A stretch of DNA of 64,000 bases, from assembly GCF_001039355.2 (NCBI RefSeq), contig NW_019774759.1, forward strand, positions 137,164 through 201,163, in the 5' to 3' direction. Source of the DNA: Lingula anatina. Lineage: Eukaryota; Brachiopoda; Lingulata; Lingulida; Lingulidae. Each line of letters opens with the position of its first letter. Positions within the stretch are counted from its first letter, which is position 1. Of this stretch, positions 1-12,583 are shown one piece after another. A program made the translations under genes and the position numbers. Below the pieces are notes generated by a model that was not told the origin of the DNA, did no database searches, and saw only the letters and a list, made by a program, of their open reading frames with translations.

Positions 1-373
1 GCGCACCTTGGTGTTATATGAAAAGTTCAAATGGCGTCGTCTTACGAGATAACAGTTTCACATCTGGTGATTAAATATCTCGTGTTGGATCCCATTTCTA
101 TCCCACTTATGTCACATATGTATCATGCTTGACTTGCGGATCATAATTCTTGTGATAATGTGTTGATATTTGAACCGGATTCACCACAAATGTTTCATAT
201 GGAAAGTCATGGTTAGTCTGTATCAATGTTTCAGTTCTAGGTTCTAAGAAAAGTAATTGTGGATTGGATGAAATTACTCTTTTAGAAGTCCAGGAAACCA
301 ATTCTTATAGGTAAAAATAAATAAAATATGGCTTTTATGGATGTATTAAAAGCATTGTTATTTTTTTCTTCAG
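1..373 (+). other. RERE intron, 3' part
   Basis: The window opens inside the intron before the first visible RERE exon. It ends in a pyrimidine tract and CAG at 371-373. I found no exon in it. Confidence 0.6.
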
Positions 374-3300
374 GGTGACTTAGTTGAGTATTATTACTAC
401 TGGAAGAAGACGCCCCAAGCTGTGGGATCTAGACCGCATAGACGTCACCGGAGACAGAGTGTGCTCAGGAGACAGAATTCTTCGCGTTCTTCAAGACCTG
501 CTTCTAGTGAATTTTGTAAGTAATGATTTTGAATCTAAAAGGCTTGTTTTGTTTGTTTTGGACAGCTAAAAAAGATTGCCTGAATTAGGCTGTGCTTTGT
601 TTTAAAAGCTGTTCAGTTTATGTTTTCATGTGAAGAATTTTAATCAGTTCACATTTAATGCCCATTGTCTGATAGTTTTGGCACTGTTGAATTATAAGGT
701 TAGTAGAGTTTTCAGATATATGGATTGCCCTGTTTAATGAGTTGAAATATCTAGATATTTGTCACTGGTGCACCAGTCCTGTGCATCAAAAATTTAAGAA
801 GTGTGACATTATAAAAACAGCATCGGTTATTTGCTTATTATTCCAGTTATGTGATACAGGCTTGTTTATGGTGATAGAAATGGCTCTAATAGCTGAATAA
901 ATTATGTATTACATGTTGTGTTAAAATATTGAACCAAGTTGCTTGTGACTGTCACAGTTTTTAGTATACATGTTCTATATAATGTACTTTGTTGTATAAA
1001 CATTGTAAAAAAAAAAGCTTGGGAAATCTTTTGGAGAAAGTGCATGAAATTGTGTTAAGACCACAGTGTGCAAAACTGAAAAGTCAAAGGCTGCTAGGAA
1101 ATTCTTTGAGGGAAAAGTTGATGACATTTATAGATATTTTTTTATTGTTATTATTTTATAGTTGATCTCAGTTCAGCAAGTGAAATCACTGACAACGATT
1201 CTGACGACAGTGATAGCAGATCATTAAGCGGTTATTGCTGCAGACGCTGTTTCACAACAAGTAAGTTGCATCATCTGTTACTTTAAGTTTCTTTTATTTT
1301 AAATTTCAGTCACTCTTTTTTTTATTAGACTAATATACTTATACCACAGTGTGGTATGAAAGTGGTTTTTACATTTGCTATTTTTACTAGAGAGGTTTTT
1401 AATTGGTTATCTTTCTGCCATTTTCTTTTTAGGTTTGTAACCTTTTTATTTGCCTGAATAAAGTAAAGCAGTCAGTCAATTTAAATTGTGAAACATTTTT
1501 TACATTTTTCCTGTCTTATTGCAGTGGGATTTGTAACTACTAGAAAATCTGTTTTTATGTTAACATTTTTCTAATATTTTGTCTTTTTTCCATGGATTTT
1601 TTTGCACCATATTATCAACACTGAGGTGGATGAAGATCTGTGTTACTTTTCCTTCAGGTTCAGAAGGTGGTGATGTGTAAATTTCTTTTTTCCTTCCACC
1701 AGGTTCAAAAGATTGGCATCATGCTGGCCGGGACAAGGCATTGCTCTGTACAGACTGTCGGTTGCATTTTAAGAAATACGGTGAGGATAGACCGTTAGAC
1801 AAAACCCCAGAGCCTCCGCCATTTTTGTTCAAACCTGTACGGGAAGATGATGACCCCCCTAGAATGCGAACAAGAAGAAGTAAAGATCAGGTATGTGAGA
1901 GATCAATTCATTTCTGATTCTGTAGCGCCTGTCATGACTGTGTTAAAACTTTGAGAGAGAGAGAGAAAGACAGACAGTGAGAGAGGGAGGGGAGAAAGGG
2001 AGAGCATTTGTAACAGATTATCAAACTAAGTGCATAAAAATCTTGCAGCCATAATTCTATCCATAATTAACACAAGAATGACTTTTATCATTATTATTTT
2101 AGTGTAAACAACCATTAACGGATGTAAACTCTTTATCTTTCCACTTTTTTTTCCAGATAAAAGACTTAGTGAAGAAAGAGAGAGCCAGTACCAGTAGCCC
2201 AGACAATGTTGACAGCCCGCTGAACAGTTCTTCTAGTTCACAAAAAACTGGGCGGAACTCTCCGGGAGAGATGAGCAGTTGTAGTACGAGTAGTGTGGAT
2301 AAGGAAAGAAAACCCAAGGTAGGTTCAGTGTTATTGTGTAAGCTTAGAAGATGGTCTTGTGGTTAGAGATTCTGCGAAGAGAGCAAGAGGATGTGGTCCA
2401 GAAACATGCCAGACCGAGAGGAATGCTGTTTTCTAAGAACCAGACTTTACCTTACCAGTGTATGCATTTTGATTTGATTTTGATCCCTGGGACTACCAAA
2501 ACCACTGGATACCAAATACCATTACTTTTATTCCTTTTAGATAACAAAAAGTTATTTTTAATGACGTTTGATGATGTTTGTCACATTTAATCTTGTTTTT
2601 CATGTCATAAATTACAAGTACATTAATTTTGTCTTCATATCAGAATGTGGCATGGACAGCCCAGCTTCTGTTTACCATTCTTCCTCCATTCATTGCAGTT
2701 TCTTGATTGCAAATTAACCCCTTGCCACATTTTCAGACTTTTTCACTGAATGGAGTCTCAGTCTTGTGTATCTTCATACAGTCTCCACTTTGCTAAATCT
2801 CAGATAAATGCTAAATGTTTTATTTCTGACCGTTAGGTGAAAAGTGAGAAGCGCCGTCATGACAGTTGTAGTGATTTAGATGAAAAGTCTCTGAAAAAGG
2901 TAGGCAAAGTCTTATATAGCACAATATTGAAGTTGACATAGTGATACTGAATTTATTTGTACTAAAGCAGACATAAATCATGTACGAAGTAACTGTACTG
3001 TTAAGCAAAATGTCACTGTATTGGTATTGACCATATTTTCTGTTTAAGATTTGCTGTTTGCTCATCTGTTAAGGCATGAATTAAAATAACAGGGCACTTG
3101 GTTGATGTTGAAAATTAGCACAGGACAGTATAGGCATATATAATTGTGCTAGTTGTGACGGGGCAATTGTGTTGGGTGTGATAGGAAGCTGTGGTGGATG
3201 GTTGCTATATAGATATATTGAACTTTGTAGGAGCGGTCTGACAGTCCTTTAGAGTCATATACAGAGACCAGCAGTGTGTCTGGCAACGAGGAGAACGGAA

Positions 3301-6300
3301 ACGAGGGAGACGTGGAAAATAACCAGGTAAACCCAGTAGAGGAAGTGGGTCAGATATCACAATTAGAAAGTAATATGACTAGTTATACCCTCTGAATGCC
3401 ATACTGAATCTCTACATTATTATCTCTGCTTTATTGATTTTTTTTTTTTTTTTTGTGTGTCTGGTGCTGTTTTAAAGACTGGAAGCAGGGTTTTTTATGC
3501 TTTCTGTCCTCCTTTGCGCTCATTTTGTGACAGCTTAACTTACAGTTTTTTTGCCACCAGGTTCACTAATTAAGTTTTACAAAATCACATATAAAATGAA
3601 CATGTTATCATTTCATCTTGACTGGAAACTTGGATGAGCATTTTGGAGATTAAATCAAGTGGCAGTAAATAATTTAATCATTATAGTCGGCTCTTTGGAA
3701 TTTTTTTCTTGTTTCTGTTCTAAGCTTCTTGCTAGCCGNNNNNNNNNNNNNNNNNNNNNNNNNNNNNNNNNNNNNNNNNNNNNNNNNNNNNNNNNNNNNN
3801 NNNNNNNNNNNNNNNNNNNNNNNNNNNNNNNNNNNNNNNNNNNNNNNNNNNNNNNNNNNNNNNNNNNNNNNNNNNNNNNNNNNNNNNNNNNNNNNNNNNN
3901 NNNNNNNNNNNNNNNNNNNNNNNNNNNNNNNNNNNNNNNNNNNNNNNNNNNNNNNNNNNNNNNNNNNNNNNNNNNNNNNNNNNNNNNNNNNNNNNNNNNN
4001 NNNNNNNNNNNNNNNNNNNNNNNNNNNNNNNNNNNNNNNNNNNNNNNNNAAGGCTATTTCCTTTTTTAAAAAAAATTCAGAAAAATTTAAATGCTGTCTT
4101 AAGAATTAAAAAAATATAGATTTAAGTCCAGTTAAACAGTGTAGTAAACTTGGTGTGATTAAACCGTTCATACTCCTCTTTTTAGGATGACATAAGCTCC
4201 AGTTCTTCCAGTGTTCCCAGTCCAGCTGATGATGATGCAGATTACAAACCTCCTCCATATATTAAAAAAGAAAAAGCTTCATCATCCCCTCTTAGGACCA
4301 GAGAGACATCCAATTCTCCAGAAAGAACTGAGGATTTAGACCTTCCGTCTTTGAAACAGGAGGAAAAGTCTAGTAGGTCGAGATCCAGATCACGCTCAAG
4401 ATCTCGATCAAAATCCAAATCTCCAGAAAGAATGAATTTGATGAAGGACTCTCGAAGAGGAGATGATGTTAATCTAGCGAGGTCAAGGTCACGTTCTAGA
4501 TCTGGGTCACAGCCTAGGTCTCAATTACAGACATTGCCATTGGATAAATTAACTGAAAAAACAGACAAATACCTTGACAGGTCAGACATAAGGGACAAGT
4601 CTGTTGAGGAGAAAGACCTATCAGAAAGACCCTTACATAATGAACAATCAGAGCGAGGGTTATTACCTGAAAGAACGCTCTATCCACAACCTTTGGAGAG
4701 GAGTTCATTCTTACCATTTAATCCAAGTTTCCCTTATCATCATCCCCATCACCCAATGCCATATCATATCCCTCATCCACAGTATCCTATCAACCCAATA
4801 CAGATGTCTCCTACCAATCCGTCACATCCACCACATCTCCCTGTCACACCCAGCACAATCCCTGTCACACCTAACACAATGCCTGTCACACCCAGCACAA
4901 TCCCCGTCACACCCAACACAATCAATCCTTCCATTCAGATAAAGACAGAGAGACTTTCACCCCCTCCACCCGCCTCTAGTCCCCCTGCAGAGAGGCCAAA
5001 GTCTAGGTCAAGGTCACGGTCACCTATAAAGCAGGAACCAGTGGAGAGACCAAGCTCAAGGTCAGTCAATATAACAGAGGAAGAGGAAGAAGAGGTGCAC
5101 TCGGAGCCTGAGGATAGACCCCCTGAGCCTGAAGCCACTGCTTGCAATGAGGAAATACATAAGAGTAAATCTGCAATGTAAGTACTAAAAATTGTTCTTA
5201 CTTACAGATACAGTAGAGGTCCTTTGTATGCAGTTCCCCCCCCCCCCTTCCTTGAACCCACCAAAAAAGAAAGAAAAAAGAGACAAAAAGAAAAGAAAAC
5301 TTAACTATTTTCCATGAAAATCTTACTGTAAATCTTAAGGAGTTTGAGTTCAGATCTCATATCATTTTTGGTGCACTTCTGAGCAGATGTCTTCAACCAG
5401 ATATCTCTTCTGTGTCAAAAGGTCTTGCTTATTTTTATTTATTTTTTTTATGTAAGTTATAGTTCTAAGGTTTCAGTTTCAAGAAAGACACATGATCAGG
5501 AGCAAAGCGTCATATGTACATGTTTACCAGATAAAGACAGGGATTTTCTGTGTTATGTTTCAGATTGTACAGGATTTTTTTATCTCTGACTCGAGTGAAA
5601 GATAATTATTTCCTGTATCATGTTTCAGATTTTACCATATTCTTATTTGGATTTTTGGTAAATATGATTTTTCCGCTGCCATTATATTCAGATTTTACAA
5701 GATTCTCAGTCGTGGGTGGAATTCCTGCAGCAGATGTGACTGGGAATTTCGTCCTCTTCCTGACTCTGCTTTAGCAAAGAAACGCGAAGGGCGGCAGAAG
5801 AAGAGACCCGAAACCCCGCTGCATGAGGTTAAAGAGGAGAAAATAGCTGTAAGTTCCATCACATCATGTTTTGTGTTTATGTTATGATACATCTTTTCTC
5901 TACAATTTAGCAAAATCTGAAGATAATTCACTTTGGTTTTTAAAAAAAGTCTGACAAATAAATATAATGCGTGTGAAGTGTATTACATTTGATTTACATG
6001 AAAGAAGATATTCATTCACTGTTTTATTTAAATACAGAAGTCACCAGAATTGGCCCCAGAAAATACCTCTGCAGACGCACAAATCACAAGCAGCATCATG
6101 TCCTCTCACGGACAGTATAGTGAACGGCGCACACCACGCAGTTACTTACCGGAGTCCCTCTATCCAGGTCACGACACACCTGCATTGCGACAGCTTAGCG
6201 AATACGCCAGGCCACATGTCATGGGTAGGTGCAGGCTTGAGATTTGTCTTTTCTAATTAACTTCCACACTCATGCCATCATGGGTTATACAACATACTTG

Positions 6301-6452
6301 GGGTACATTTATGTTAAGGACTGTTGCTGTACTATAGACTGACTATACTATACTTCTTTTGTACCTTGATTCAAACAAACATTGATAGTTATTTTACATT
6401 AATACTACACAGAACGAAAAATGGCAAACTTTTGAACAAACTGCCATATGCA

Positions 6453-6517
<65 letters not shown>

Positions 6518-6678
6518 TCAGTCGTACCTTAAACATTTCGGCATGTGTGAATTTATTTACACATTATGATATAATGTACTATGTCAGTGTTACTTTGACT
6601 CAAAATCATTTGCAATGTATATTATTATATTTTATTAACTTTATGTTGTGCAGTCTGTATTTGTTGTTTCTGGATTCA

Positions 6679-6728
<50 letters not shown>

Positions 6729-9700
6729 AGAAATGCTAGGACTGCACATTCAAGATTATTTATAAAACTGTTTATACTTTGCCAGTTTATTTAAACGATT
6801 TCCAATTCGCCTCTAAATTGGGTTTTCATGTAAATTAACCAGCTTGCAGGAATACAATCTAAACTGAATTAGTCCAGTGTTTTAAAATTCAGAGGAGGAG
6901 GGAAAGAACCAGCTGAGGAAATGTGTTGCAGAAATTTAAAGTGGTGTCTGCCATTTTGTTTCTTTCCAGATGGTTCTCCCACACTGCCCTCTGTTGGCAG
7001 GGAGTATTATGGGATAGACCCATTTGTATACTATGGGATGTTGTATGGCAGGCAGTCTCAAAGTGGGGAGGCGCAAGGCTAGTGATCTACAACACACTGT
7101 CTTCCTCAACATTGTCTCATTCAAACCCACCCCACATCGGACTAATCAGACTCAGCTGCAGATATTTGGTTTTAGATTTTTTTTTTCTGCAACTGAGCTG
7201 TATTTATTCTGTATTTTGTTAATTGGTCGCAAAATACGACTTTCACAGATGTTATATTCCGAAATGATGCTGTCAACTGGTCGACAGTATTTAGTTGATA
7301 TCTCTGTCTTGGAAAGTGGTACACAAACACATTTGATAAGGTGTCATTGGGTTTAATTATACTCTTAAGTCAGAAAATAACCTCCTAATCTGGTGACAGA
7401 AGTTCAGATTATGCCACTTGTGTGTGCTGGGTTTAACATTGTGGTGAGACAATTTGTTGTGAGAGATAGTCCTGGAAACCATTTACTTCACTATCCTTTT
7501 TTTCCTGACAAGCTTGTCAAAAAGAAATAGACAGACTTGTATTGAAAAAGGCAGACTCATTTTGAAAATATTGAATTGAACTGATTATGCTTAATCAAGA
7601 TGTTCAAAAATTAAAAATCCAGTATCTTTTTCAGCAACATTCACTCCACATTATAACAAAATTGAAAGCATTTTCAACACCCACTGTCTTAATATGTACA
7701 TCATTGTATGTTTTGCAGTTATTAACTTTAGCTGAGGTCAGCAAAACAACATTTTGACCAAGGGCAAAAGTCAATAATTGTTTTTCTTATATATTAAATT
7801 TATACCCAAACGTCAGTGTCTTCCAAAAGTTGCAACATTGCTGCTATCCACCATTGTTGTTGACTTATTTATAACGTCCTTTTCTCTGACTGGTCTAAGA
7901 ATCGGCGATAACATCTGTATGTGACTGCTCAAGGTAAAACTGTTGTGGTAATAATTGGATATTTGTTTTCAGATCCTGCCAGAGCAGCATACAATGCCCC
8001 AGGTGTCCATGCTAGCCTTGATCCTTTGTACCATTATAGACTGGCAGCCATGTATCCGCCAGGGTCTAGAGAGAGGTAAGGTTTACTGTCATGGTACGGC
8101 ACTGGCTTATACAATACAATGTCACACCTAACACCATGTCACACTTAACACAATGTCATGCCTTACACAGTGTCACACCTAGCAATGTTATAGCAAACAG
8201 AATGTCACAATTATAACATCTAAAGCAATATTTCATTTAACATAATGTCACCACCAACAATGTCACACCTAACACATTGTCATGCAAGGGACGTAATCAT
8301 GTAGAAGTCAGTGTCATAATGTATACATACATTGAACTCATTGTTGTCACTCATTGAAGTCACTGTCGCATTGAACAATTTTACTAGTGCTGCACCAGGG
8401 CCAATATCTGAATGTAGAGCTCACAAGGATATAGTTTTAACCAGAAGTTGGCTCTTTTTGAAAAGATCGTTTTGAGAATTCTTTTACTACTCTCTTTCCA
8501 GGCTGGAGCTAGAGTTGGAGAGAGACAAAAGGGAGCGAGACGCCAGAGAGAGAGAACTCAGGGAAAGAGAGCTGCGGGAACTGGAATTCCGCGAGAAGAT
8601 GAAGCAAGAGATGGAACTAAGTCAAGGAGGTGATTAATGTTGACCTTGAGCAGACACACACCTGTCCTGTCACAAATGTCTAACTGTGACACCCTTTGTG
8701 TAATGTGACACAAAATACTTGTCTCAGATAATACTCATTCAAACTGTAGTCCATCTTTTAACTAATAGTTAATTATACATTGAAGAGACTGCAGTAACCA
8801 CAATATGTCATCATTTACACCATGAATATTAAAGAAAACATCAATAGCGACGTTAAAATTGGAACAAAAATGATTGGTTATGTATCATAAAAATAAGTGA
8901 TTCAAGTGATATTTGAATAGAGGAATGAACTGTTGTGATAAATAAGTTATGTTCCAGTTGAGAGGTATTGTGCATATGTGAGTAACTAAAGCTGCAAGTC
9001 AGACATGATTTTTTTTCCTCTGATTTAAATTGCAATTCTATTTATCTTGCCTTAAGCAACCCCCAGACCCTGAACCACTTCTTTCTACATTTTTCTTACA
9101 ACCCAAAATTGTGTCTGATAAAGCTATGTGACAAAATGATGTCTTTGGAGTAAATGAGGCAATTGAAATTGAGAAGTATATTATAATTAAAATTCTTTTT
9201 TGACTAGGTGGTCTGGAAAGGTTTCACTCAGCTGGTCCAATGGACCCTCACTTTCTGGAGCTGCAGAGACGGTATGGGATGCCCCCTGGGCTCACCCCAC
9301 ACCCCCCAGGGGCCCCCACACCTGGTGCCCCACCCCATATGGCCTCGCTGTACCCTCCAGGGGGTATGTCCAGTGAAATGTTGGCCAGGGAGAGGGAAAG
9401 GCTGGAAAGACTGGGTAAGTGGCTGGTATTTTGTTATATTCTTTCAGATGAGAGAGAGAGAGAGAGAGAGTTTTAAGTAAAATTCAGGTAAATTGAAATT
9501 AGTAAAAGATTAATAAAGATTTTCATAAAAAAATAAGGCATATGAAAGCAAGTATCTGCTGTTTATTTGGTTTTGGTGGCCAGAGCAGCCAGGAACCAAT
9601 CAACTCTAAGTATTTCAGCATTCTAATTTATTGTTGCCTTGGAGGTTATGCAGTTTGAAGCCAAAGAAATAAAGAAATAATGCTCAGTCTTGAAAAATTA

Positions 9701-12583
9701 TTACACCTGGAAAAAGTTGATGAATAAAGTATTTGTAGATGGAGTGAGAAACTTTGGATGATTTTAACCTATTAATCCACATTGTGAGGAACATGATGTT
9801 CAGTACACTATGGCTGCATATCAGTTTATATTATTTTGTATTTAGGAATCCCTGCCTCTGTTCAAATTGCCCATATTGCTGCTTCCCGTGAGGCGTCCTT
9901 TTCCAATTCAGTGGAATGCCTAAGTGCTGAGCGCCTGCATGCGGAGAGGATGGCTCTTTCCACTGACCCCCTTGTGCGACTACAGATGTCAGGCGTTGCA
10001 CCGAGCAACGCCCACACACACACTCACTCGCATTCACACACGCATCTACATCTCCATCAGCCACAATTGCAACAACAGCAGGCGGCGGCAGCTGCTGCGG
10101 CGGCTGTTGCAGGTCTGCCTCCTCCTCCTCCTCCTCCAGCACCACCATCATCAGCAGGGGCTCCACCAACACCAGGGGGAGAAGGCTACGGATCCATAGG
10201 GGGCAGCACTTCTCAGTACCACCCACTGCTCTTCCCACATCTTTTACAACCAGGTGAGGACAGGCTGAGTGCAGCCAGCTAATATTTTCTCATTGTATTT
10301 GCAGATGTCCTAAACACAGATCATCGTACCAGTCGCAATATGATGATTTGTGAAATCGTCACTCACCGCTACTCTAACGATGGCGGTTTGCCTATAGGTG
10401 GCAGCACAGCACCACACCAGCCAAATCCGTCCTCCCTGTACTCACCTAAGCACGATCCACGAGGCCAATTGAATTCATATGAGCGTTCTTGTCTCATCTA
10501 TCATCTCTCTCGTAAGTCTTAAAAGAAAAAAACTTGGCTGGCCAGTGTTCCTTTGAACTACAAACCAAAATTATTGTTTTTAGATATCCAGTATCTAACT
10601 GGCTGTCATTTATGAGAAGATTTTAGCACTGCTGTTGTATTTCCTTTCATTTTTATATCCCACATTCTGTACCGACAGTCTTGAAAAACAATTTTCAAAA
10701 ATACAATTATGAAACAATATTTTCTGCGGAAACAAGAACATTTTCATTGTTAGCAAAAATTGTTTCTTTTATATGTATTTGGTGGTCAGAGCATCGTGTT
10801 GGAATTTTTTCAAATTTTGATTTGGAAAATTGACTTCTGGTTATCAGAACATATCAAATCATACTATATTAAATTATATTTATATTTCGGCCAGCCACAC
10901 CTTAAAGTGTTCTATGTTGAATTTCACGGCCATCGGTGGACGTGCATGCCATTAGGTGGCGTTACTTTTCAAGGGAACACTGGGCGACATTTGCTCCAGT
11001 GTGGTGCTTCTGCCATTTTCCCTGTTTTTGTTTGATGTTTTTGCTGAGAAATTCTTCATGATTCACGCATAGCAGGAGGTGATGGGTGCTTTATATGTAA
11101 TGATGAAACTTTAGGGCTGGGAATGACTTAAACTGTCCACTTTTCTTCACAAGGTGATCACAGACATAGTTGATAAGTCATATATATATATATATATATG
11201 TTTTTCATTTTGAATCAGGAATCCAAATTGTCCTCGATGTCTTTCCACCTTCTGTGGCCCCCCACCTACATGGCCATTAAGCCATGTCTTCCAACTCTTT
11301 TCCTACCTCCCAAAATCATGTCTGGGATCATATTTCCATGAGGCCCTCGTTATGCTTTGAAAACTCATTATTTAATCTCATGTTAAAATTTGATTTTGTC
11401 CACAGTTTTTTCTATTTCTGTAATTTTATCACTTTTTAACAGGCATTAAAACCAGGTTTGAATTTGGGAGTGGAAGCAGTCTCTTAGCAGATTTCTTTGC
11501 AACTAATCACAAATCAAAGTCATGGCCTGCAAAGACTTGATGTTGTATCAGCTCAGTGTAACACAGTGACTGTCCCTCCTGCCTTGTGGCTTGTGATTGA
11601 GAGAGAGAGAGAGAGATTGCTTTCTAGGTTGTGGGCTAACTCCAAGACTAACTTAGACCCTCACTGAGGAGTTTAATTTGCTAAATGTTCATGTCAGTAG
11701 AGTATAGATTCATTGTATCAAAAGCAAACTTTTGGGTTTGGTTGAATTTTGGTCAGTTAGACTAGGCTTATAACATTTTATATACCAAAGTATGTGTTTG
11801 AGAGAGAGAGACTCAGTTCTACAGATATCTGGTCTATGTTTCAGGTGCAGATCCTATGGGTGCAATTTCAGGGGGACCTGGTGCCCTGCCTCCAGGAATT
11901 GGGTCTCTCACCCCAGGGTACCCACCCCACCCTTTGCTGGCCCGGGAGGGTGCGGCATCCATCCCTCCTGAGGTACTGGCTAGATACCAGACAGACCCGG
12001 TCCTGATGCAGCAGGTGAGACCATAGATGGAGCCACCTTCTGAAGATCTGGCATTATGATCAGTTTTATTACTTTATTACACAACTGAGAGATGTAAAAA
12101 TTTAACTTATCACTACATATGCTCAGTTTGATGAGTTATAACTTAATCTCAACTTCTTAGCTATATCTGATACAGTCAATGTCAGTCATTAGTCAGTGCA
12201 AAGTTGCAAGTTACCAGTGCACACAATGATGCTGATGCTTATCAATAGTTGTGCTTACTCAGTTGAATTTACATACAATGAGAATGGAGAGTCTGAGTCC
12301 AGTGGAATCACAGCAAGCACAATATCACAATATCAGCAAGCACAGTGAAACCAAAATTTAACATCTCAGCCTGGCAACTTCTTACAAAACACTATCATAC
12401 AAGGAGCAACCACAAAAATGAAGTTGTCGATAAAAAAAAAAACGTACCATATACAAATTGGATTACTGTCTTCATTTATATCTTTTTTTTTTTTTTCAGC
12501 TGGCAGCCCAGCAAGAAGCTTTTCATAGACAACTTGCCTTGGAGAGAGAGAGGATGCAGGCTGCTGGACACCATCCTCACTGA
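374..12583 (+). CDS. RERE: Atrophin/RERE-like transcriptional corepressor, C-terminal part
   Basis: Fifteen exons join in phase: 374-515, 1162-1260, 1703-1890, 2157-2318, 2837-2899, 3231-3326, 4186-5177, 5692-5848, 6038-6224, 7973-8075, 8502-8629, 9208-9414, 9846-10253, 11845-12014 and 12500-12583 (stop TGA 12581-12583). All have AG/GT borders. Order of content: end of the SANT domain (YYYWKKTP), basic HRRHRRQ, a GATA-type zinc finger, an acidic/serine-rich stretch, an RS- and proline-rich exon, then the atrophin signatures [34 protein letters not shown], an RE-rich helix ([12 protein letters not shown]), [20 protein letters not shown] and a His-rich run. RERE/atrophin proteins are nuclear corepressors that recruit histone deacetylases and act with nuclear receptors. 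The BAH and ELM2 domains must lie upstream, outside the window. The family assignment is very secure; the invertebrate orthologue is often called Atrophin/Grunge. One intron contains an assembly gap that could hide a small exon. Confidence 0.93.
1162..1890 (+). CDS. RERE: RERE exons encoding the GATA-type zinc finger
   Basis: Two exons (1162-1260 and 1703-1890) split the finger between its two cysteine pairs. The first ends with [10 protein letters not shown], carrying the first C-x2-C pair. The second opens with [18 protein letters not shown], carrying the second pair, followed by RLHFKKYGE. The intron is phase 1; the split codon is rebuilt as AGT (Ser). The FDLSSASE motif just before the finger and the PPPFLFKPV motif after it are characteristic of the atrophin family, which separates this from ordinary GATA factors. 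In RERE this finger lies just after SANT. Confidence 0.93.
3739..4049. other. Assembly gap (311 N) in a RERE intron
   Basis: The run of N lies between RERE exons 3231-3326 and 4186-5177. Those exons join in phase without it, so any hidden exon would have to be a multiple of three. Confidence 0.99.
4186..5177 (+). CDS. RERE: RERE large exon: SR-rich and proline-rich low-complexity region
   Basis: This 992-bp exon has acceptor TTTAG at 4181-4185 and donor GTAAGT at 5178. It starts [13 protein letters not shown], contains two runs of alternating Arg-Ser (about 4377-4410 and 4480-4520, and a third at 5005-5025), then His/Pro-rich sequence, four VTPxT repeats (4840-4923), [11 protein letters not shown], a glutamate run, and ends in a split ATA codon that leads into the conserved FYK motif. 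Vertebrate RERE has a long proline-rich segment at this place ending in a comparable IKEE...SPPPPP region. The RS dipeptides look like SR-protein modules and are not a hallmark of vertebrate RERE. This region is probably disordered. Confidence 0.9.
4840..4923 (+). repeat. Exonic 21-bp tandem repeat coding for VTPxTxP (four copies)
   Basis: Four consecutive 21-bp units start at 4840, 4861, 4882 and 4903. Each is close to CCTGTCACACCCAGCACAAT plus one base and encodes PVTPSTI or PVTPNTM. Because 21 is a multiple of three, copy-number change would keep the frame. Confidence 0.85.
6457..6515. repeat. (CA)n microsatellite in a RERE intron
   Basis: An almost perfect CA run of about 29 units. Confidence 0.97.
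6682..6727. repeat. Poly-T tract (46 T)
   Basis: An uninterrupted T run in a RERE intron. It could be the tail of an old retroposed element on the minus strand, but no element body is evident beside it. Confidence 0.95.
6970..7062 (+). CDS. RERE: Candidate in-frame cassette exon of the RERE gene
   Basis: Between the ARPHVM exon and the next certain exon lies a 93-bp open segment. It has a good acceptor (TCTTTCCAG ending at 6969) and a possible GTGGGG donor at 7063. Read in the phase required by the upstream exon (phase 1), it gives [20 protein letters not shown] followed by [11 protein letters not shown]. This resembles the [15 protein letters not shown] style of the following exon and human RERE sequence after ARPHVM. 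Entry and exit phases are both 1, so the exon can be included or skipped without shifting the frame. The donor is weak, so use of this exon is inferred. Confidence 0.55.
8110..8284 (+). repeat. Degenerate minisatellite in a RERE intron (TGTCACACCTAACA units)
   Basis: About eight degenerate units built on AATGTCACACCTAACAC occur just after the exon ending at 8075. They include variants with TGTCATGCC and TGTCACCACC. The unit resembles the exonic 21-bp repeat at 4840-4923. Confidence 0.75.
10305..10511 (+). CDS. RERE: Candidate in-frame cassette exon of the RERE gene (207 bp)
   Basis: An open 207-bp segment lies between acceptor TTTGCAG (ending 10304) and donor GTAAGT at 10512. It begins only 51 bp after the previous exon's donor. 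Both borders are phase 1, matching the exons on either side, so the frame stays open. It reads [19 protein letters not shown] and later [21 protein letters not shown] second acceptor (CCTATAG ending at 10399) would give a shorter in-phase form starting GGSTAPHQ. The protein has no clear atrophin signature, so it may be lineage-specific or a rarely used exon. Confidence 0.4.

Noticed and set aside
6448-6729. Frames rich in His-Thr and Phe
   Set aside because: Translation of the CA and poly-T tracts only.
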